Shown here: piece after piece, positions 44,819 through 54,048 of the stretch
How positions within the stretch are numbered: the first letter of the stretch is position 1
Layout: the number at the start of each line of letters is the position of its first letter
Origin: Desulfobacterales bacterium
GTDB lineage: Bacteria > Desulfobacterota > Desulfobacteria > Desulfobacterales > SpSt-501
Direction: 5' to 3'
DNA length: 64,000 nucleotides
Assembly (NCBI GenBank): GCA_030834695.1
Contig: JAUQXK010000100.1
Span: 16,387 to 80,386, forward strand
Program-made: the position numbers and the translations under genes
The notes under the pieces: model-generated
What the model saw: only the letters and a program-made list of their open reading frames with translations
Database searches by the model: none
Told to the model about the DNA's origin: nothing

Positions 44819-45685
44819 TTACCTTAAGTTAAACAGCACATCGTTTTCAAGATAGACCTTTTCCAGCTTCTCCTGGTGCAGTTTCAGATCCGCGCCGCAG
44901 CGTGCGGCCAGCTCAACGACCAATAAGTTGATCAGGCAGGAGAGCGTCGTCGGGCTGCCGATCAACGGGATATGCCGCGAGGGCGCGATGATCGACAGGT
45001 CCGCGAAAGGGATCAGCGGGCACAGAGCGCCGTCCGTAACGACCAGCAGCGTCTGGCCGAGGCGCTTGGCGAGCTTGCCCAGCCGGATCAATTCGTTGGG
45101 ATAGCGCGTCGTGGCGAAGATGACCACCAACGACTCCTCGGGGGCGATGGTGAGGAAGTCGATGCAGGTCGAATCGCTGCCGCGCAGGATGTGGACCTTG
45201 GTTCGGATCTTCGTCAGCGACCACCCAAAGTAATAAGCGAAGGTATAAGACAGGCGGGAGCCGGTGACGTAGACCGCGCTGCTGCCATGCAGCAGATCCA
45301 CCGTGCGGTTCACCTTGTCCAGGTCGAGGCTTTCGTGCAGTTGTTTGAGGTTGTCGATTTCGGAATAGACCACTCTGCGGAACCGTTCGGACTCGGGTGC
45401 CTTCATGTCGGTCAGCCCCACCCGATCGATCAGGGTCAGTTCCGTATCGATGACATCCCTAAGTTCCTGGAGAAAATCACCGTATCCTTTGTATCCCAAC
45501 TGATTGGCGAAACGGATGACCGTCGCTTCGCTGACCCGTACCGCCCGCGAAAGCTCTCTGGTTGTCATGAAAATCACTTTGCGCGGGTTGTTGAGGATGT
45601 AGTCTCCGATGAGGCGCGCCTTGGGGGTGAGGCCCATGCGGTTGGAGGAGATCCTCTGTAGCAGCAAATTGGCGGCCATCGGCAT
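44819..45685 (-). CDS. MurR/RpiR family transcriptional regulator
   Basis: 288 residues. The N-terminal HTH_6 domain (about residues 5-80) contains NPRKVIFMTTRELSRAVRVSEATVIRFANQLGYKGYGDF. The SIS sugar-phosphate-type domain (about 120-270) has SAVYVTGSRLSYTFAYYFGWSL and LVVIFATTRYPNELIRLGKLA. In this family the SIS domain senses a small ligand. It lies 78 bases upstream of dppA on the same strand and is divergent from soxB across a 333-base region with repeated motif copies, so it likely controls both directions. Confidence 0.9.
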   Translation of the reverse strand: MPMAANLLLQRISSNRMGLTPKARLIGDYILNNPRKVIFMTTRELSRAVRVSEATVIRFANQLGYKGYGDFLQELRDVIDTELTLIDRVGLTDMKAPESERFRRVVYSEIDNLKQLHESLDLDKVNRTVDLLHGSSAVYVTGSRLSYTFAYYFGWSLTKIRTKVHILRGSDSTCIDFLTIAPEESLVVIFATTRYPNELIRLGKLAKRLGQTLLVVTDGALCPLIPFADLSIIAPSRHIPLIGSPTTLSCLINLLVVELAARCGADLKLHQEKLEKVYLENDVLFNLR

Positions 45686-45694
45686 GTCTCCGAT

Positions 45695-45710
45695 GAAATA
45701 AATGCTACAT
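45695..45710. promoter_or_regulatory. Putative RpiR operator, site 1
   Basis: GAAATAAATGCTACAT, ten bases upstream of the rpiR start. It matches 14 of 16 bases of site 2 at 45955-45970. A location over its own translation start suits autoregulation. Confidence 0.5.
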
Positions 45711-45931
45711 ATGATATGAATAGTCGTCAGAGGTTAAGTATAGATATCGTACCTACAATCTCGCCGCAACAGCTGTCAACTTAATTCTTAAGCCTTGCTG
45801 ATATAAATAAATCCAAATAGATTAAGGATGTTATTTATTTGAATGAGTGCATTCGATTTCAGCTTAAACTATGAAACCACGTCTGAACCCAACGGTTAGA
45901 ATTTTTTAGGATTGCCTTGATAAAATTGTTC

Positions 45932-45974
45932 TTGACAATTTTTATTTCATTAGCGAAATAAATGTTTCATCGCT
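45932..45974. promoter_or_regulatory. soxB-side promoter with nested inverted repeats, RpiR site 2
   Basis: A TTGACA (45932-45937) is followed by two overlapping inverted repeats sharing a half-site: TATTTC-N6-GAAATA (45943-45960) and GAAATAAATGTTTC (45955-45968). The GAAA-N6-TTTC pattern resembles RpiR-family sites. The second repeats site 1 in front of rpiR. It lies about 50-75 bases upstream of soxB. Confidence 0.55.
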
Positions 45975-46018
45975 GTCTCTTCTTCCAAATTAACAACCGC
46001 GAAGCCCAAGGTGAGCCT

Positions 46019-47239
46019 ATGTTTCTCAAATTCAACCGGTTGTGGAAAGAGTCTCCCCTCAAATCCAGCTACGATGCCGTCATCATCGGCGGCGGCCTGC
46101 ACAGCCTGGCCGCGGCGTATTTTCTGGCCAGCAGGCACAACATCCGCGACGTGGCCGTCATCGAAAAGAAGTTCATCGGCTGCGGGGCGGCCGGCCGCAA
46201 CACGGCCATCGTGCGCGCCAACCAGCGCACGCAGGAAAACATTCCGCTCTACAAAGAAGCTCTCGATCTCTGGCCGATCCTCACCAAGGAGCTGGACTTC
46301 AACCTGATGTTCTACAACTGCGGCAACCTGAACCTGGCCCACAGCGATGCGGCCATGAAGGCTTTCCGCATGAACGTGGCAACCGCCCAGTTTCACGGCG
46401 TCAACAGCCAACTGGTCGACGCCCGGCAGTGCAAGGAGCTCGTACCGGCCTTGGACATCACCGACCGTCCGCGCTTTCCCATCTTCGGCGGCATGTTTCA
46501 CCCGCCGGGCGGGATCGTGCGTCATGATGCCGTGGTCTGGGGACTGGCGAGGGGCGGTGCCAAGCTGGGGGTGCACATCCACCAGGGCACCGAAGTGACC
46601 GGGATCGGCGTCAAGAACGGCAAAGTCGCCTGGGTGGATACGGACAAGGGCCGCATCCAGACGACCAAGGTGCTCAACGCCGCCGGCGCCTATTCGGCCG
46701 GGATCGCCTTCAAATGCCTCGGCCAGCGCCTGCCGATCAGCGTGCTTACCATCCAGGCCATGGTCACCCAGCCGCTCAAGCCCCTGCTGCACCACGTGGT
46801 CTCCTCCGGCGCCTATCATGCTTACGCCAACCAGACCCTGAAAGGCGAGATCGCCACCGGCGCCCACATGGACCCCTGGCCCAACTACACCAATCAGAGC
46901 ACGGCCCACTACATCAAGCACCAGGCCGAGGCCATCGGCGAGATGCTGCCCTGCCTGCGGGGGGTGAAATTCATGCGCATCTGGGGCGGGCTTGCGGACA
47001 TGACGCCGGACATGGCGCCCATCCTGGACGGCAATGTCCCGGTCGAAGGCTATTACATGGACTGCGGCTGGGGCTACTTCGGTTTCAAGTCGTCCACCGT
47101 GGCCGGCAAGTACATGGCCCAGTACGTGGCGACCGGCGAGTGCCCGGAGATGCTCAAGCCCTTCCGACTGAAGCGCTTCGAGGAGCACCGGCTGATGGGA
47201 GAGACTGCGGCGCTGGTGGATTACACGGCGAATAATTGA
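46019..47239 (+). CDS. soxB: Heterotetrameric sarcosine oxidase beta subunit
   Basis: 406 residues. N-terminal FAD-binding motif YDAVIIGGGLHSLAAAYFLA and the second-strand VAVIEKKFIG. The segment GGIVRHDAVVWGLARGG holds H169, at the position of the histidine that binds FMN covalently in this subunit (by family knowledge). The C-terminal IWGGLADMTPDMAPILDG and YYMDCGWGYFGFKSS are DAO-fold signatures. Start at MFLKFNRL with AAGGTGAG upstream. It oxidises sarcosine to glycine and formaldehyde equivalents, or dimethylglycine-like substrates. First gene of the sox set. Confidence 0.92.
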   Translation: MFLKFNRLWKESPLKSSYDAVIIGGGLHSLAAAYFLASRHNIRDVAVIEKKFIGCGAAGRNTAIVRANQRTQENIPLYKEALDLWPILTKELDFNLMFYNCGNLNLAHSDAAMKAFRMNVATAQFHGVNSQLVDARQCKELVPALDITDRPRFPIFGGMFHPPGGIVRHDAVVWGLARGGAKLGVHIHQGTEVTGIGVKNGKVAWVDTDKGRIQTTKVLNAAGAYSAGIAFKCLGQRLPISVLTIQAMVTQPLKPLLHHVVSSGAYHAYANQTLKGEIATGAHMDPWPNYTNQSTAHYIKHQAEAIGEMLPCLRGVKFMRIWGGLADMTPDMAPILDGNVPVEGYYMDCGWGYFGFKSSTVAGKYMAQYVATGECPEMLKPFRLKRFEEHRLMGETAALVDYTANN

Positions 47240-47242
47240 AAC

Positions 47243-47342
47243 AGGATTCGAGGATTCAAGGGGTCGAGGGGTCAAGTGAAAGAAGAGTTAGCACATTTCA
47301 TTTTTTCCTCGAACCCTGGACTCCTCGGACCCTTGAACCCTT
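47243..47342. repeat. Two-armed intergenic palindrome (family R1)
   Basis: Left arm GGATTCGAGGATTCAAGGGG then TCGAGGGGTCAAG; right arm CCTCGAACCCTGGACTCCTC then GGACCCTTGAACCC. It fills the soxB-soxD gap. Confidence 0.7.
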
Positions 47343-47403
47343 ATCCTCGATGGAATTTAAAATAGAGACATTTCTCCTAAACTTTTAAAGGAGATTATTG
47401 ACC

Positions 47404-47670
47404 ATGGCTTTCCTTATAACCTGCCCATTATGCGGCCCGCGCGATGCCTACGAGTTCCGTTTCGGCGGCGAGGACAAGGGCCCGCGTCCGGACCCGGAAA
47501 CACTCAGCCCCGAGGCCTGGTGCGACTATGTGCACATGGCCGACTCCCGCTTCGGGGTTCAGAAGGAGTGGTGGTACCACCGCAGGGGCTGCGGGACCTG
47601 GTTCACCATTTACCGGGATACGGTCAAGAACATCGAAGTCTCTTCCAACGACCGGGAGGCTGACCAATGA
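47404..47670 (+). CDS. soxD: Sarcosine oxidase delta subunit
   Basis: 88 residues. Zinc site: C7 and C10 in CPLCG, H59 and C63 in YHRRGCGTWF, matching the SoxD Cys3-His set. It caps the heterotetramer. Start MAFLITC is preceded by AAAGGAGA. It overlaps soxA by four bases (ATGA). Confidence 0.95.
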   Translation: MAFLITCPLCGPRDAYEFRFGGEDKGPRPDPETLSPEAWCDYVHMADSRFGVQKEWWYHRRGCGTWFTIYRDTVKNIEVSSNDREADQ

Positions 47671-50585
47671 ATCGGCTGAAGAACCTGCCGACCCTGCGTA
47701 TCGACGCGGAGCGTGTACTGTCATTTACCTATCGCGGCAAGACCTGCCAGGGGCTTGAGGGCGATACTGTGGCCACGGCGCTTTACGCCAACGGCGTCCG
47801 GGTCTTCGGCCGCAGCCTGAAATACCACCGCCCGCGGGGTCTCTACAGCCTGGACGGGGAGTGCTCCAACACCATGATGGAGGTGGACGGGGTTCCGAAC
47901 GTACGGGCCGAGGCCACCGTTCTCGCCTCCGGCATGACGGTCAAGCCCCAGAATATCAAGGGCAGCCCGGAGTTCGACCTGATGGGGTTCATGGACGGCC
48001 TCAGCTGGGCCATGCCGGCGGGTTTCTATTACCGGGTCTTCCACAAGCCCGCGCGCATCTGGCCGGCCGCAATCAAGCAGATCCGGCAGGCGGCTGGGCT
48101 TGGGACCCTTTCCCCGGATTTCCGGATGAAAGGCCGCTTCGACGAGATCTATCCGGCCGCAGAGGTCTGCGTGATCGGCGGCGGCCCGGCCGGGATGGCG
48201 GCAGCGCTGGCGGCGGCCGAACAGGGCCTGCGGGTGATCCTGCTCGAATCGCGGCCCTGGCTGGGCGGTGCTTTTGAATACCGCACCACAGCGGACTCGT
48301 CCGGCACGGCGCTGTTTGAAAGCGCGCGGGAGCTCGCCCGGAAAGTCGAACGCACGGCCGGCATCCGCATCTTCACGCATGCCCCGGTCGTCGGCGTCTA
48401 CACGGACGGCCAGGTCACGGCCGTCCAGCGCGGCGGAGCAGACCAGAGCTTCGACGAGCGCTACATCGAGATCCGGGCCAGGAGCGTTGTGGCGGCGACC
48501 GGCTGCATCGAACGACCGCTGTTGTTCGAAAACAACGAGCGGCCCGGCATCATGCAGACCGAATGCGCGCTACGGCTGGCCCGCACCTGGGGGATCCTGC
48601 CGGGCAGCGAAGCGGTGTTCAGCATCGGGCACGACCAGGGCCTGGAGGCCGCCATCGATCTTTGCGATCTGGGCCTCAAGGTGGCCGTGGTGGCCGACAC
48701 CCGTGAAGACGGCCAGGATGCGCTGCTGCTGGACGCGTTGGCCCAGCGGCGGATCCCGTTCCTGAAGGGATGGGTGGCGCAGAAGGCTCATGGAAGCCGG
48801 CAGATCTCCAGCGCAACCCTTTCTTCCTTAAACGGCCACTTCAACCGCGAGCTGCCGTGCGATCTCCTGGTGGCGTCAGCCGGGCTCACCCCCGTAACCG
48901 GCCCCCTCACCCTGGCGGAAGCAAAGCTATCCTACGACAGCCGCACCGGCTTTTTCCTGCCGAATGAGCTGCCGGCCTGGCTTTATGCGGCCGGCCGCCT
49001 GCTGGGTCTGGCCCATTTCGAGGCGATAGCGGCCTCCGGCCGTCTGGCCGGGCTCAGGGCTGCTCAGCGCTGCGGCGCCGAAGCTGCCGCCGGCATCCGG
49101 GACTGCGAAAGCCGGCTGAAAGAACTGCCGGGTCCGGTGCGCGGCTCCAAGTTTGTTTCGGCGCCGCGCGCGGGCAAGAAAGCCTTTGTTTGCTTCGACG
49201 AGGACACGACGCTCAAAAACGTGGATCAGGCCATGGACATGGGCTTCGACGTCCCGGAGCTGATCAAACGCTTCACCTCGGCCGGCACCGGGCCCGGCCA
49301 GGGCGGCATCCCCGGCCACAACCTGCCGCTTTATGTCAACCAGAGCGGCTCCTCGCCCGATTCGCAGCCGCGGCCGACGTTGACTCGTCCGCCGCTGGTC
49401 CCGACCCTGATGGCCGCCTACGCCGGCGCCGGGCACGCCATGGCCAAGCGCACCCCGCTGCACGAGCTTCAGAAGGCCGACGGCGGCCGCATGGAAACCG
49501 TGGGCGACTGGAAGCGCGCCCGGCGGTTCTCGGATGACGTCCGCTGCCGGGCGGAGATCACCAACGTCCGAACCAACGTGGGCCTGCTGGACGCCTCCAC
49601 CCTGGGCAAGTTCCGGCTTTTCGGGCCGGACGCGCTGAAGGCTCTGCAGCGGGTTTACGTGAGCGACATGAGCCGGATGCACGCCGGCAAGGCCAAGTAT
49701 TCGGCCATGTGCAACGATGACGGCTGCCTCACCGACGACGGCGTCATCGTTCAGACCGGGGAGAGCGAGTACTATTTCACCACCTCCACCGGTCGCGCCG
49801 GTGTCACCTCCGAGTGGATCCGCTACCACACCCGCTTCGACAACTGGGATTTTTCCCTTGTGAACCTGACCGACGCCTACGGGGTCATCAACATCGCCGG
49901 CCCCAATGCCAGGGCCGTCCTTTCCAAGGTCACCCCGGCCGCCGTGGACAACGAGGCCTTCCCCTACATGGGCTACCGGGAGTTCGACGTCGGGGGCGTG
50001 GCCGTGCGGGCGCTGCGCCTGGGTTTCGTCGGTGAGCTGTCCTACGAGCTGCACGTGCCCTCTTCGTGGATGGCCGGTGTGTGGGGAGTGCTGACGGAGG
50101 CCGGCCGCGAGTTCGGTATCCGCAACTTCGGGCTTGAGGCCCAGAACGCGCTGCGGCTGGACAAGGGCCATATCATCATCGGTTCGGAATCCGAGCAGCG
50201 CACGACCCTGCACGACCTGGGTCTCGGCTTCCTCTGGCACCGTCACAAGCCCGAGGCCAGGACCGTAGGCGATGGCGCGCTACGGCACACGGAAAAACAG
50301 TCCGGCCGCCTGAAACTGGTGGGGTTAAAGATGGAGGATGCTTCGGCCCAGCCCCCCGGGGACGGCTCGCCCATCGTGGACAAACGCATCCGGGGCTATG
50401 TGTGCACGGCGCGGTACAGCGTGGCTCTAAAAGAACCGGTGGGCATGGCCCTGGTTGAAGAAGGGCTGGCAGCCGAGGGCAGCCGGCTGGCGATTTACGA
50501 GGACGGCTGTGAGGGGCGTTTGATTTACGCAAAAGTAGCTAAAAAGCCGTTTTATGATCCGGAAGGTGAACGGCTGAGGTCCTGA
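47667..50585 (+). CDS. soxA: Sarcosine oxidase alpha subunit
   Basis: 972 residues, full length. Domains in order: an N-terminal Fer2_4-like domain (about 15-110) lacking a cluster cysteine set; a pyridine-nucleotide-disulphide-type domain with VCVIGGGPAGMAAALAAAEQGLRVILLE near residue 168; and, from about 600, a GCV_T-like tetrahydrofolate-binding part with RTNVGLLDASTLGKFRLFGPDA. The channelled imine methyl group is passed to THF, giving methylene-THF. It is coupled to soxD and followed by soxG after 61 bases holding half an R1 repeat. Confidence 0.95.
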   Translation: MNRLKNLPTLRIDAERVLSFTYRGKTCQGLEGDTVATALYANGVRVFGRSLKYHRPRGLYSLDGECSNTMMEVDGVPNVRAEATVLASGMTVKPQNIKGSPEFDLMGFMDGLSWAMPAGFYYRVFHKPARIWPAAIKQIRQAAGLGTLSPDFRMKGRFDEIYPAAEVCVIGGGPAGMAAALAAAEQGLRVILLESRPWLGGAFEYRTTADSSGTALFESARELARKVERTAGIRIFTHAPVVGVYTDGQVTAVQRGGADQSFDERYIEIRARSVVAATGCIERPLLFENNERPGIMQTECALRLARTWGILPGSEAVFSIGHDQGLEAAIDLCDLGLKVAVVADTREDGQDALLLDALAQRRIPFLKGWVAQKAHGSRQISSATLSSLNGHFNRELPCDLLVASAGLTPVTGPLTLAEAKLSYDSRTGFFLPNELPAWLYAAGRLLGLAHFEAIAASGRLAGLRAAQRCGAEAAAGIRDCESRLKELPGPVRGSKFVSAPRAGKKAFVCFDEDTTLKNVDQAMDMGFDVPELIKRFTSAGTGPGQGGIPGHNLPLYVNQSGSSPDSQPRPTLTRPPLVPTLMAAYAGAGHAMAKRTPLHELQKADGGRMETVGDWKRARRFSDDVRCRAEITNVRTNVGLLDASTLGKFRLFGPDALKALQRVYVSDMSRMHAGKAKYSAMCNDDGCLTDDGVIVQTGESEYYFTTSTGRAGVTSEWIRYHTRFDNWDFSLVNLTDAYGVINIAGPNARAVLSKVTPAAVDNEAFPYMGYREFDVGGVAVRALRLGFVGELSYELHVPSSWMAGVWGVLTEAGREFGIRNFGLEAQNALRLDKGHIIIGSESEQRTTLHDLGLGFLWHRHKPEARTVGDGALRHTEKQSGRLKLVGLKMEDASAQPPGDGSPIVDKRIRGYVCTARYSVALKEPVGMALVEEGLAAEGSRLAIYEDGCEGRLIYAKVAKKPFYDPEGERLRS

Positions 50586-50590
50586 GAAGG

Positions 50591-50624
50591 CAGGGTTCGA
50601 GGGGCCAAGGGGTCCAGGGTTCAG
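50591..50624. repeat. Single-arm R1 repeat
   Basis: CAGGGTTCGAGGGGCCAAGG then GGTCCAGGGTTCAG, between soxA and soxG. Only one arm is present. Confidence 0.55.
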
Positions 50625-50646
50625 TGGACAACAAGGAAGAAGGACA

Positions 50647-51399
50647 ATGAAAGGCTCAAGTATAGTAATGGAAAGGCAATCACCGGTGCACCTGCCGGGC
50701 AACCCCGGGAAAACCAAGCTGCGGGATCACTGGCCGGTGGTCCTGGAATATGCCGATGAGGGCCCCGGCCCCTGGATTGTCGACCTCAGCCACTGCCACC
50801 GGTGGGACATCCAGGGCCGGGACCTGGCCGCTGAGGCGGCGCCCGGAATATCCCTGCCCGATGCCCCTGGAGCCGTCACGCTGCCGGGCAAGATGTTGAC
50901 GGGCCGCACCGGTCAGAGACAGGCGTTTCTGTGGGTCTTCGACGACAAGGCCGCCGCACCGGCAGGAGAATGCTGGACGGAGGTCACGGAGGGAACCTTT
51001 TGCCTGGCGCTGCTGGGCCGGAATGTTTTTCAGATAACCGAAAAGCTTACCAGCCTCGATCTCGGCGATCCGAAACGCAACGCTCCCTATTTGCTGCTGG
51101 GTCCGTTTTCCCACGTGACCGGCCAGATGGTGGTCCTCAGCAAAGACCCACGAAATGCTGTGGTCCTGGTCGCCGGCACGCGCGGCTTCGCGCACGACAT
51201 GGTGCACGCCGTCCTGGCCGCCGGCGAGGAGTTCGGACTGCGGCCTGCCGGTGAAAGCCGGTTCTTGGAAAAGTTCAAGTCGCTGCCGCGGCCGGATGTA
51301 CCCGAAAAGACGAGGTCAGCGGCCCGCAAAACGGCTGCGTCCGACAAACCAAAATCGTCCGGCCGAACCCGATCGAAGATACGAATCGGCCCGAAGTAG
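50647..51399 (+). CDS. soxG: Sarcosine oxidase gamma subunit
   Basis: 250 residues. The family pattern is visible as WDIQGRDLAAEA near the middle N-terminal part, CLALLGRNVFQITEKLTSLDL and the Ala/Gly-rich segment near the C-terminus. SoxG closes the heterotetramer and contacts alpha. The C-terminal 50 residues are a low-complexity basic tail (KTRSAARKTAASDKPKSS and on), unusual for SoxG. AAGAAGGACA precedes the ATG. The set order soxB-D-A-G is the standard one. Confidence 0.85.
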   Translation: MKGSSIVMERQSPVHLPGNPGKTKLRDHWPVVLEYADEGPGPWIVDLSHCHRWDIQGRDLAAEAAPGISLPDAPGAVTLPGKMLTGRTGQRQAFLWVFDDKAAAPAGECWTEVTEGTFCLALLGRNVFQITEKLTSLDLGDPKRNAPYLLLGPFSHVTGQMVVLSKDPRNAVVLVAGTRGFAHDMVHAVLAAGEEFGLRPAGESRFLEKFKSLPRPDVPEKTRSAARKTAASDKPKSSGRTRSKIRIGPK

Positions 51400-51404
51400 C
51401 GCCG

Positions 51405-51600
51405 TCATACCGGACTTGATAAGCCTGCCCCGTGCCGCGATGCGGGGGCATCCAGGGTTCAGAACCTGCCCCGGAGAACCCTGGACTAAAGATGTCCAGG
51501 GCCGGCGCCGGGGGGCACTGGATTCCGGCATAAAGACTGCCGGAATCCAGAGCGGTAATGGATGCCGGATCACGTCCGGCATGACGGTATTTGCGTCTTT
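51405..51600. repeat. Hairpin cluster downstream of soxG including repeat R3
   Basis: Two strong stems. CTGGATTCCGGCA (51518-51530) pairs with TGCCGGAATCCAG (51538-51550) in a 13-bp perfect stem. ATGCCGGA pairs with TCCGGCAT (51562-51582). The region 51559-51588 is the reverse complement of 26364-26393 with one mismatch. It could terminate the sox transcript before mttB. Confidence 0.7.
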
Positions 51601-51665
51601 CGCTGCCGGTCTAGTAAGCAAGCCATGGCGCGCGGCGCCACTTTATCGGCAGGAACGTTTTTTGG

Positions 51666-51715
51666 TGGGAGAGGCTTTCAGCCTCGATCGTCGCGGCTGG
51701 AACGCCGCTCCCACA
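51666..51715 (-). repeat. REP-type doublet, second copy (family R2)
   Basis: Reverse complement begins TGTGGGAGCGGC and ends GCCTCTCCCA, with the same two hairpins as 19618-19670. The order of the hairpins is preserved, the loops differ. Inverted relative to the first copy. Confidence 0.75.
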
Positions 51716-51795
51716 GAAAATGACCCAACTTACTCGGAAGATGTTCCGACCGGTATCTATGTGAAGGGAACAGTCTTTATAGAGGAGATAGGACC

Positions 51796-53253
51796 ATGGA
51801 CTTAAAGGGTCTGCCCGGCGGGCAGTACAAGCCTCTTTCCGACAAGGACATCCAGACTGTCCACGAGGCGGCGCTGGCCATTCTGGGAAAAACAGGGTTT
51901 ACCTACGAATCCGGCCTCGATGACACGCTCGCCATGCTGGAGGCGGCCGGCGCCCAGGTCGACCGCTCGGCCGCCCGCATCCGCTTTCCGCGTCGGGTCG
52001 TGCTTGAACATATTCGCAAGGCACCGCAAAAGGTCGTTCTCTACAGCCGCACCGGCAAGGATGATTTGGATCTGACCGAAGACCGGGTCCATCTGGGCAC
52101 GGGAGGAGCCGCCATCCGCGTCATCGATCTGGAAACCGGCGAATACCGTCCCACCACCTTGAAAGATCTTTATCTTCTCGCGCGCCTGGTGGACCAACTC
52201 GACCACATCCATTTTTTCCTGCGGCCCTGCATCCCGACCGACATCCCTGAGGCGGCCTATGACGTGAACATGTTCTACGCCTGCCTGAAGGGGACGGGCA
52301 AGCACGTGATGTCCGGGGTGAACAACATCGAAGGCTTCCACAAGGTGCTGGATCTCGCTTCCACCGTGGCCGGGAGCCGCGAAAAACTCATCGAGAAGCC
52401 CTTTATCTCCATCATCACCTCGTTTGCCATCAGCCCCCTCAAGCTCTGCACGGCCTCGACGCGCATCATGCAGGAGGCCAACCGCCATCGGATTCCCGTG
52501 GCGTTGTCCTGCGCCCCCATGGCCGGGTCCACCGCGCCGATCACCATGGCGGCCAACCTGGCGCAGATCCACGCCGAACAGCTGGCCGGCATCGTCATCT
52601 GCCAGCTGACCCAGGCCGGAGCGCCGCTGCTCTACGGTGGGATTCCGGGCCGGGCCAACCTGAACACCATGGGGTATCTCGGCGGGTCCGTGGAATGCGG
52701 CATGATGAACGCCGCCATCCATCAGATGGCCCGGCACATCGGGGTGCCCAACTACAACTCCTCGGCGCTGACGGATTCGAAGATACCGGACGAACAGGCC
52801 GCCTGGGAAAAAGGGATGACGACGCTGCTGGCGGCCATGGGCGGATCCAATTTCGTGCACCATGCGGCCGGGATGATCGAGTCCATGATTGCCGTGGCCT
52901 ACGAACAGTATGTCATGGACGACGAGATCATCGGCATGAGCTGCAAGGCGTTGAAAGGAATCGAGGTCGATCCGGAGCACCTGGCCCTCGAGGTGATCGA
53001 CGCCGTCGGACCCGGCGGGAATTTCATGACCCATGCCCACACCCTCAAGCACATGCGCACGGAATACTTCAACGGCAACGGCGTCACCGACCGCAGGAGC
53101 CGCACCAAATGGGAGCAGGACGGGCGCCTGAACGCCCGCGAGAGGGCCCGCCGGATCGCGAAAAAAATTCTTGCCGCTCCGGAAGTTTCATATATACCGC
53201 AGAGCGTGGAGAGCGCGCTCCGCCAAAAATACAGCGAGATCATATCCCCGTAG
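51796..53253 (+). CDS. MttB-family corrinoid methyltransferase, non-pyrrolysine (glycine betaine/quaternary amine type)
   Basis: 485 residues. Conserved MttB-fold strands: VHEAALAILGKTGFTYES at the start, VHLGTGGAAIRVIDLETGEYRP around residue 100, MSGVNNIEGF, the barrel segments SCAPMAGSTAPITMAANLAQIHAEQLAG and SVECGMMNAAIHQMARHIGVPNY. There is no in-frame TAG, so no pyrrolysine, which places it with MtgB-type quaternary-amine enzymes. Next door is a betaine importer and downstream a corrinoid protein. Expected reaction: glycine betaine (or choline-like) plus Co(I) corrinoid gives dimethylglycine plus methyl-corrinoid. GAGGAGATAGGACC precedes the ATG. Confidence 0.85.
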   Translation: MDLKGLPGGQYKPLSDKDIQTVHEAALAILGKTGFTYESGLDDTLAMLEAAGAQVDRSAARIRFPRRVVLEHIRKAPQKVVLYSRTGKDDLDLTEDRVHLGTGGAAIRVIDLETGEYRPTTLKDLYLLARLVDQLDHIHFFLRPCIPTDIPEAAYDVNMFYACLKGTGKHVMSGVNNIEGFHKVLDLASTVAGSREKLIEKPFISIITSFAISPLKLCTASTRIMQEANRHRIPVALSCAPMAGSTAPITMAANLAQIHAEQLAGIVICQLTQAGAPLLYGGIPGRANLNTMGYLGGSVECGMMNAAIHQMARHIGVPNYNSSALTDSKIPDEQAAWEKGMTTLLAAMGGSNFVHHAAGMIESMIAVAYEQYVMDDEIIGMSCKALKGIEVDPEHLALEVIDAVGPGGNFMTHAHTLKHMRTEYFNGNGVTDRRSRTKWEQDGRLNARERARRIAKKILAAPEVSYIPQSVESALRQKYSEIISP

Positions 53254-53394
53254 CTACCTCTGATCGGTTGGAGAGAGCCCTGCCCTGGCGGGGCCCCAAG
53301 GCCATCACGCGGTGCATCCGACCCCGCGCATTGCGATCTTGAGCGACCCCGGCCCAGTGGCGGCATCCAGCGGCCCGGCTCGCAGGAGTCGTTT

Positions 53395-54048
53395 GTGACC
53401 ACTTACGATTTCATTGTGAGAAACTGGCCCGAGTTGATGAGCCTGGCCTGGCAGCACACGGTCTTCGTCAGCATCGCACTGGCCATTGCGATCGCGACCG
53501 GAGTGCCCCTGGGGGTCTATCTGACTTTCAACCGCCGTTTGGCGGACACCGTGCTTTACCTTGCCGGAATCATGATGACCGTGCCGTCGGTCGCGCTCTT
53601 CGGCCTGATGATCCCCGTCCTGTCGGTCTTCGGCCACGGCATCGGCACGGTCCCGGCCGTGATTGCGCTGGTCCTGTATTCCCAGCTGCCCATCCTGCGT
53701 TCGACCTACGCCGCGATCCGCAGTGTGGACCCGGCCATCATCGAGGCGGGGCTGGGCATCGGCATGACCCGGGCGCAGGTGCTCTTCAAGGTCCAGATCC
53801 CCATGTCGCTCGGCGTCATTTTCTCCGGCGTGCGCGTGGCCGTGGTCATGTCGATCGGCATCGGTGCGATTGCAGCCTACATCGGTGCGGGCGGCTTGGG
53901 TCAGTACATCTTCAACGGCATCACGCAGACCTACGACGCCATGATCAATGCCGGCGCCGTGGCCGTTTCGGCCATGGCGATCCTGGCGGACTTTATGTTC
54001 GGACGTCTCGAACGAACGCTGGTCAGCAAAGGACTGCGACGTGATTGA
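53395..54048 (+). CDS. Glycine betaine/choline ABC permease (OpuC/OsmW type)
   Basis: 217 residues, about five or six membrane segments. Coupling-loop EAGLGIGMTRAQVLFKVQIPMSLGVI and IGAYIGAGGLG-type endings are typical of OpuCB/OsmW. A GTG start is preceded by CAGGAGTC. It overlaps the ATPase by eight bases. Confidence 0.9.
   Translation: MTTYDFIVRNWPELMSLAWQHTVFVSIALAIAIATGVPLGVYLTFNRRLADTVLYLAGIMMTVPSVALFGLMIPVLSVFGHGIGTVPAVIALVLYSQLPILRSTYAAIRSVDPAIIEAGLGIGMTRAQVLFKVQIPMSLGVIFSGVRVAVVMSIGIGAIAAYIGAGGLGQYIFNGITQTYDAMINAGAVAVSAMAILADFMFGRLERTLVSKGLRRD

Noticed and set aside
51796..53253. Trimethylamine methyltransferase with pyrrolysine
   Set aside because: No in-frame TAG in the gene and a betaine importer next to it; the non-pyrrolysine group fits better.
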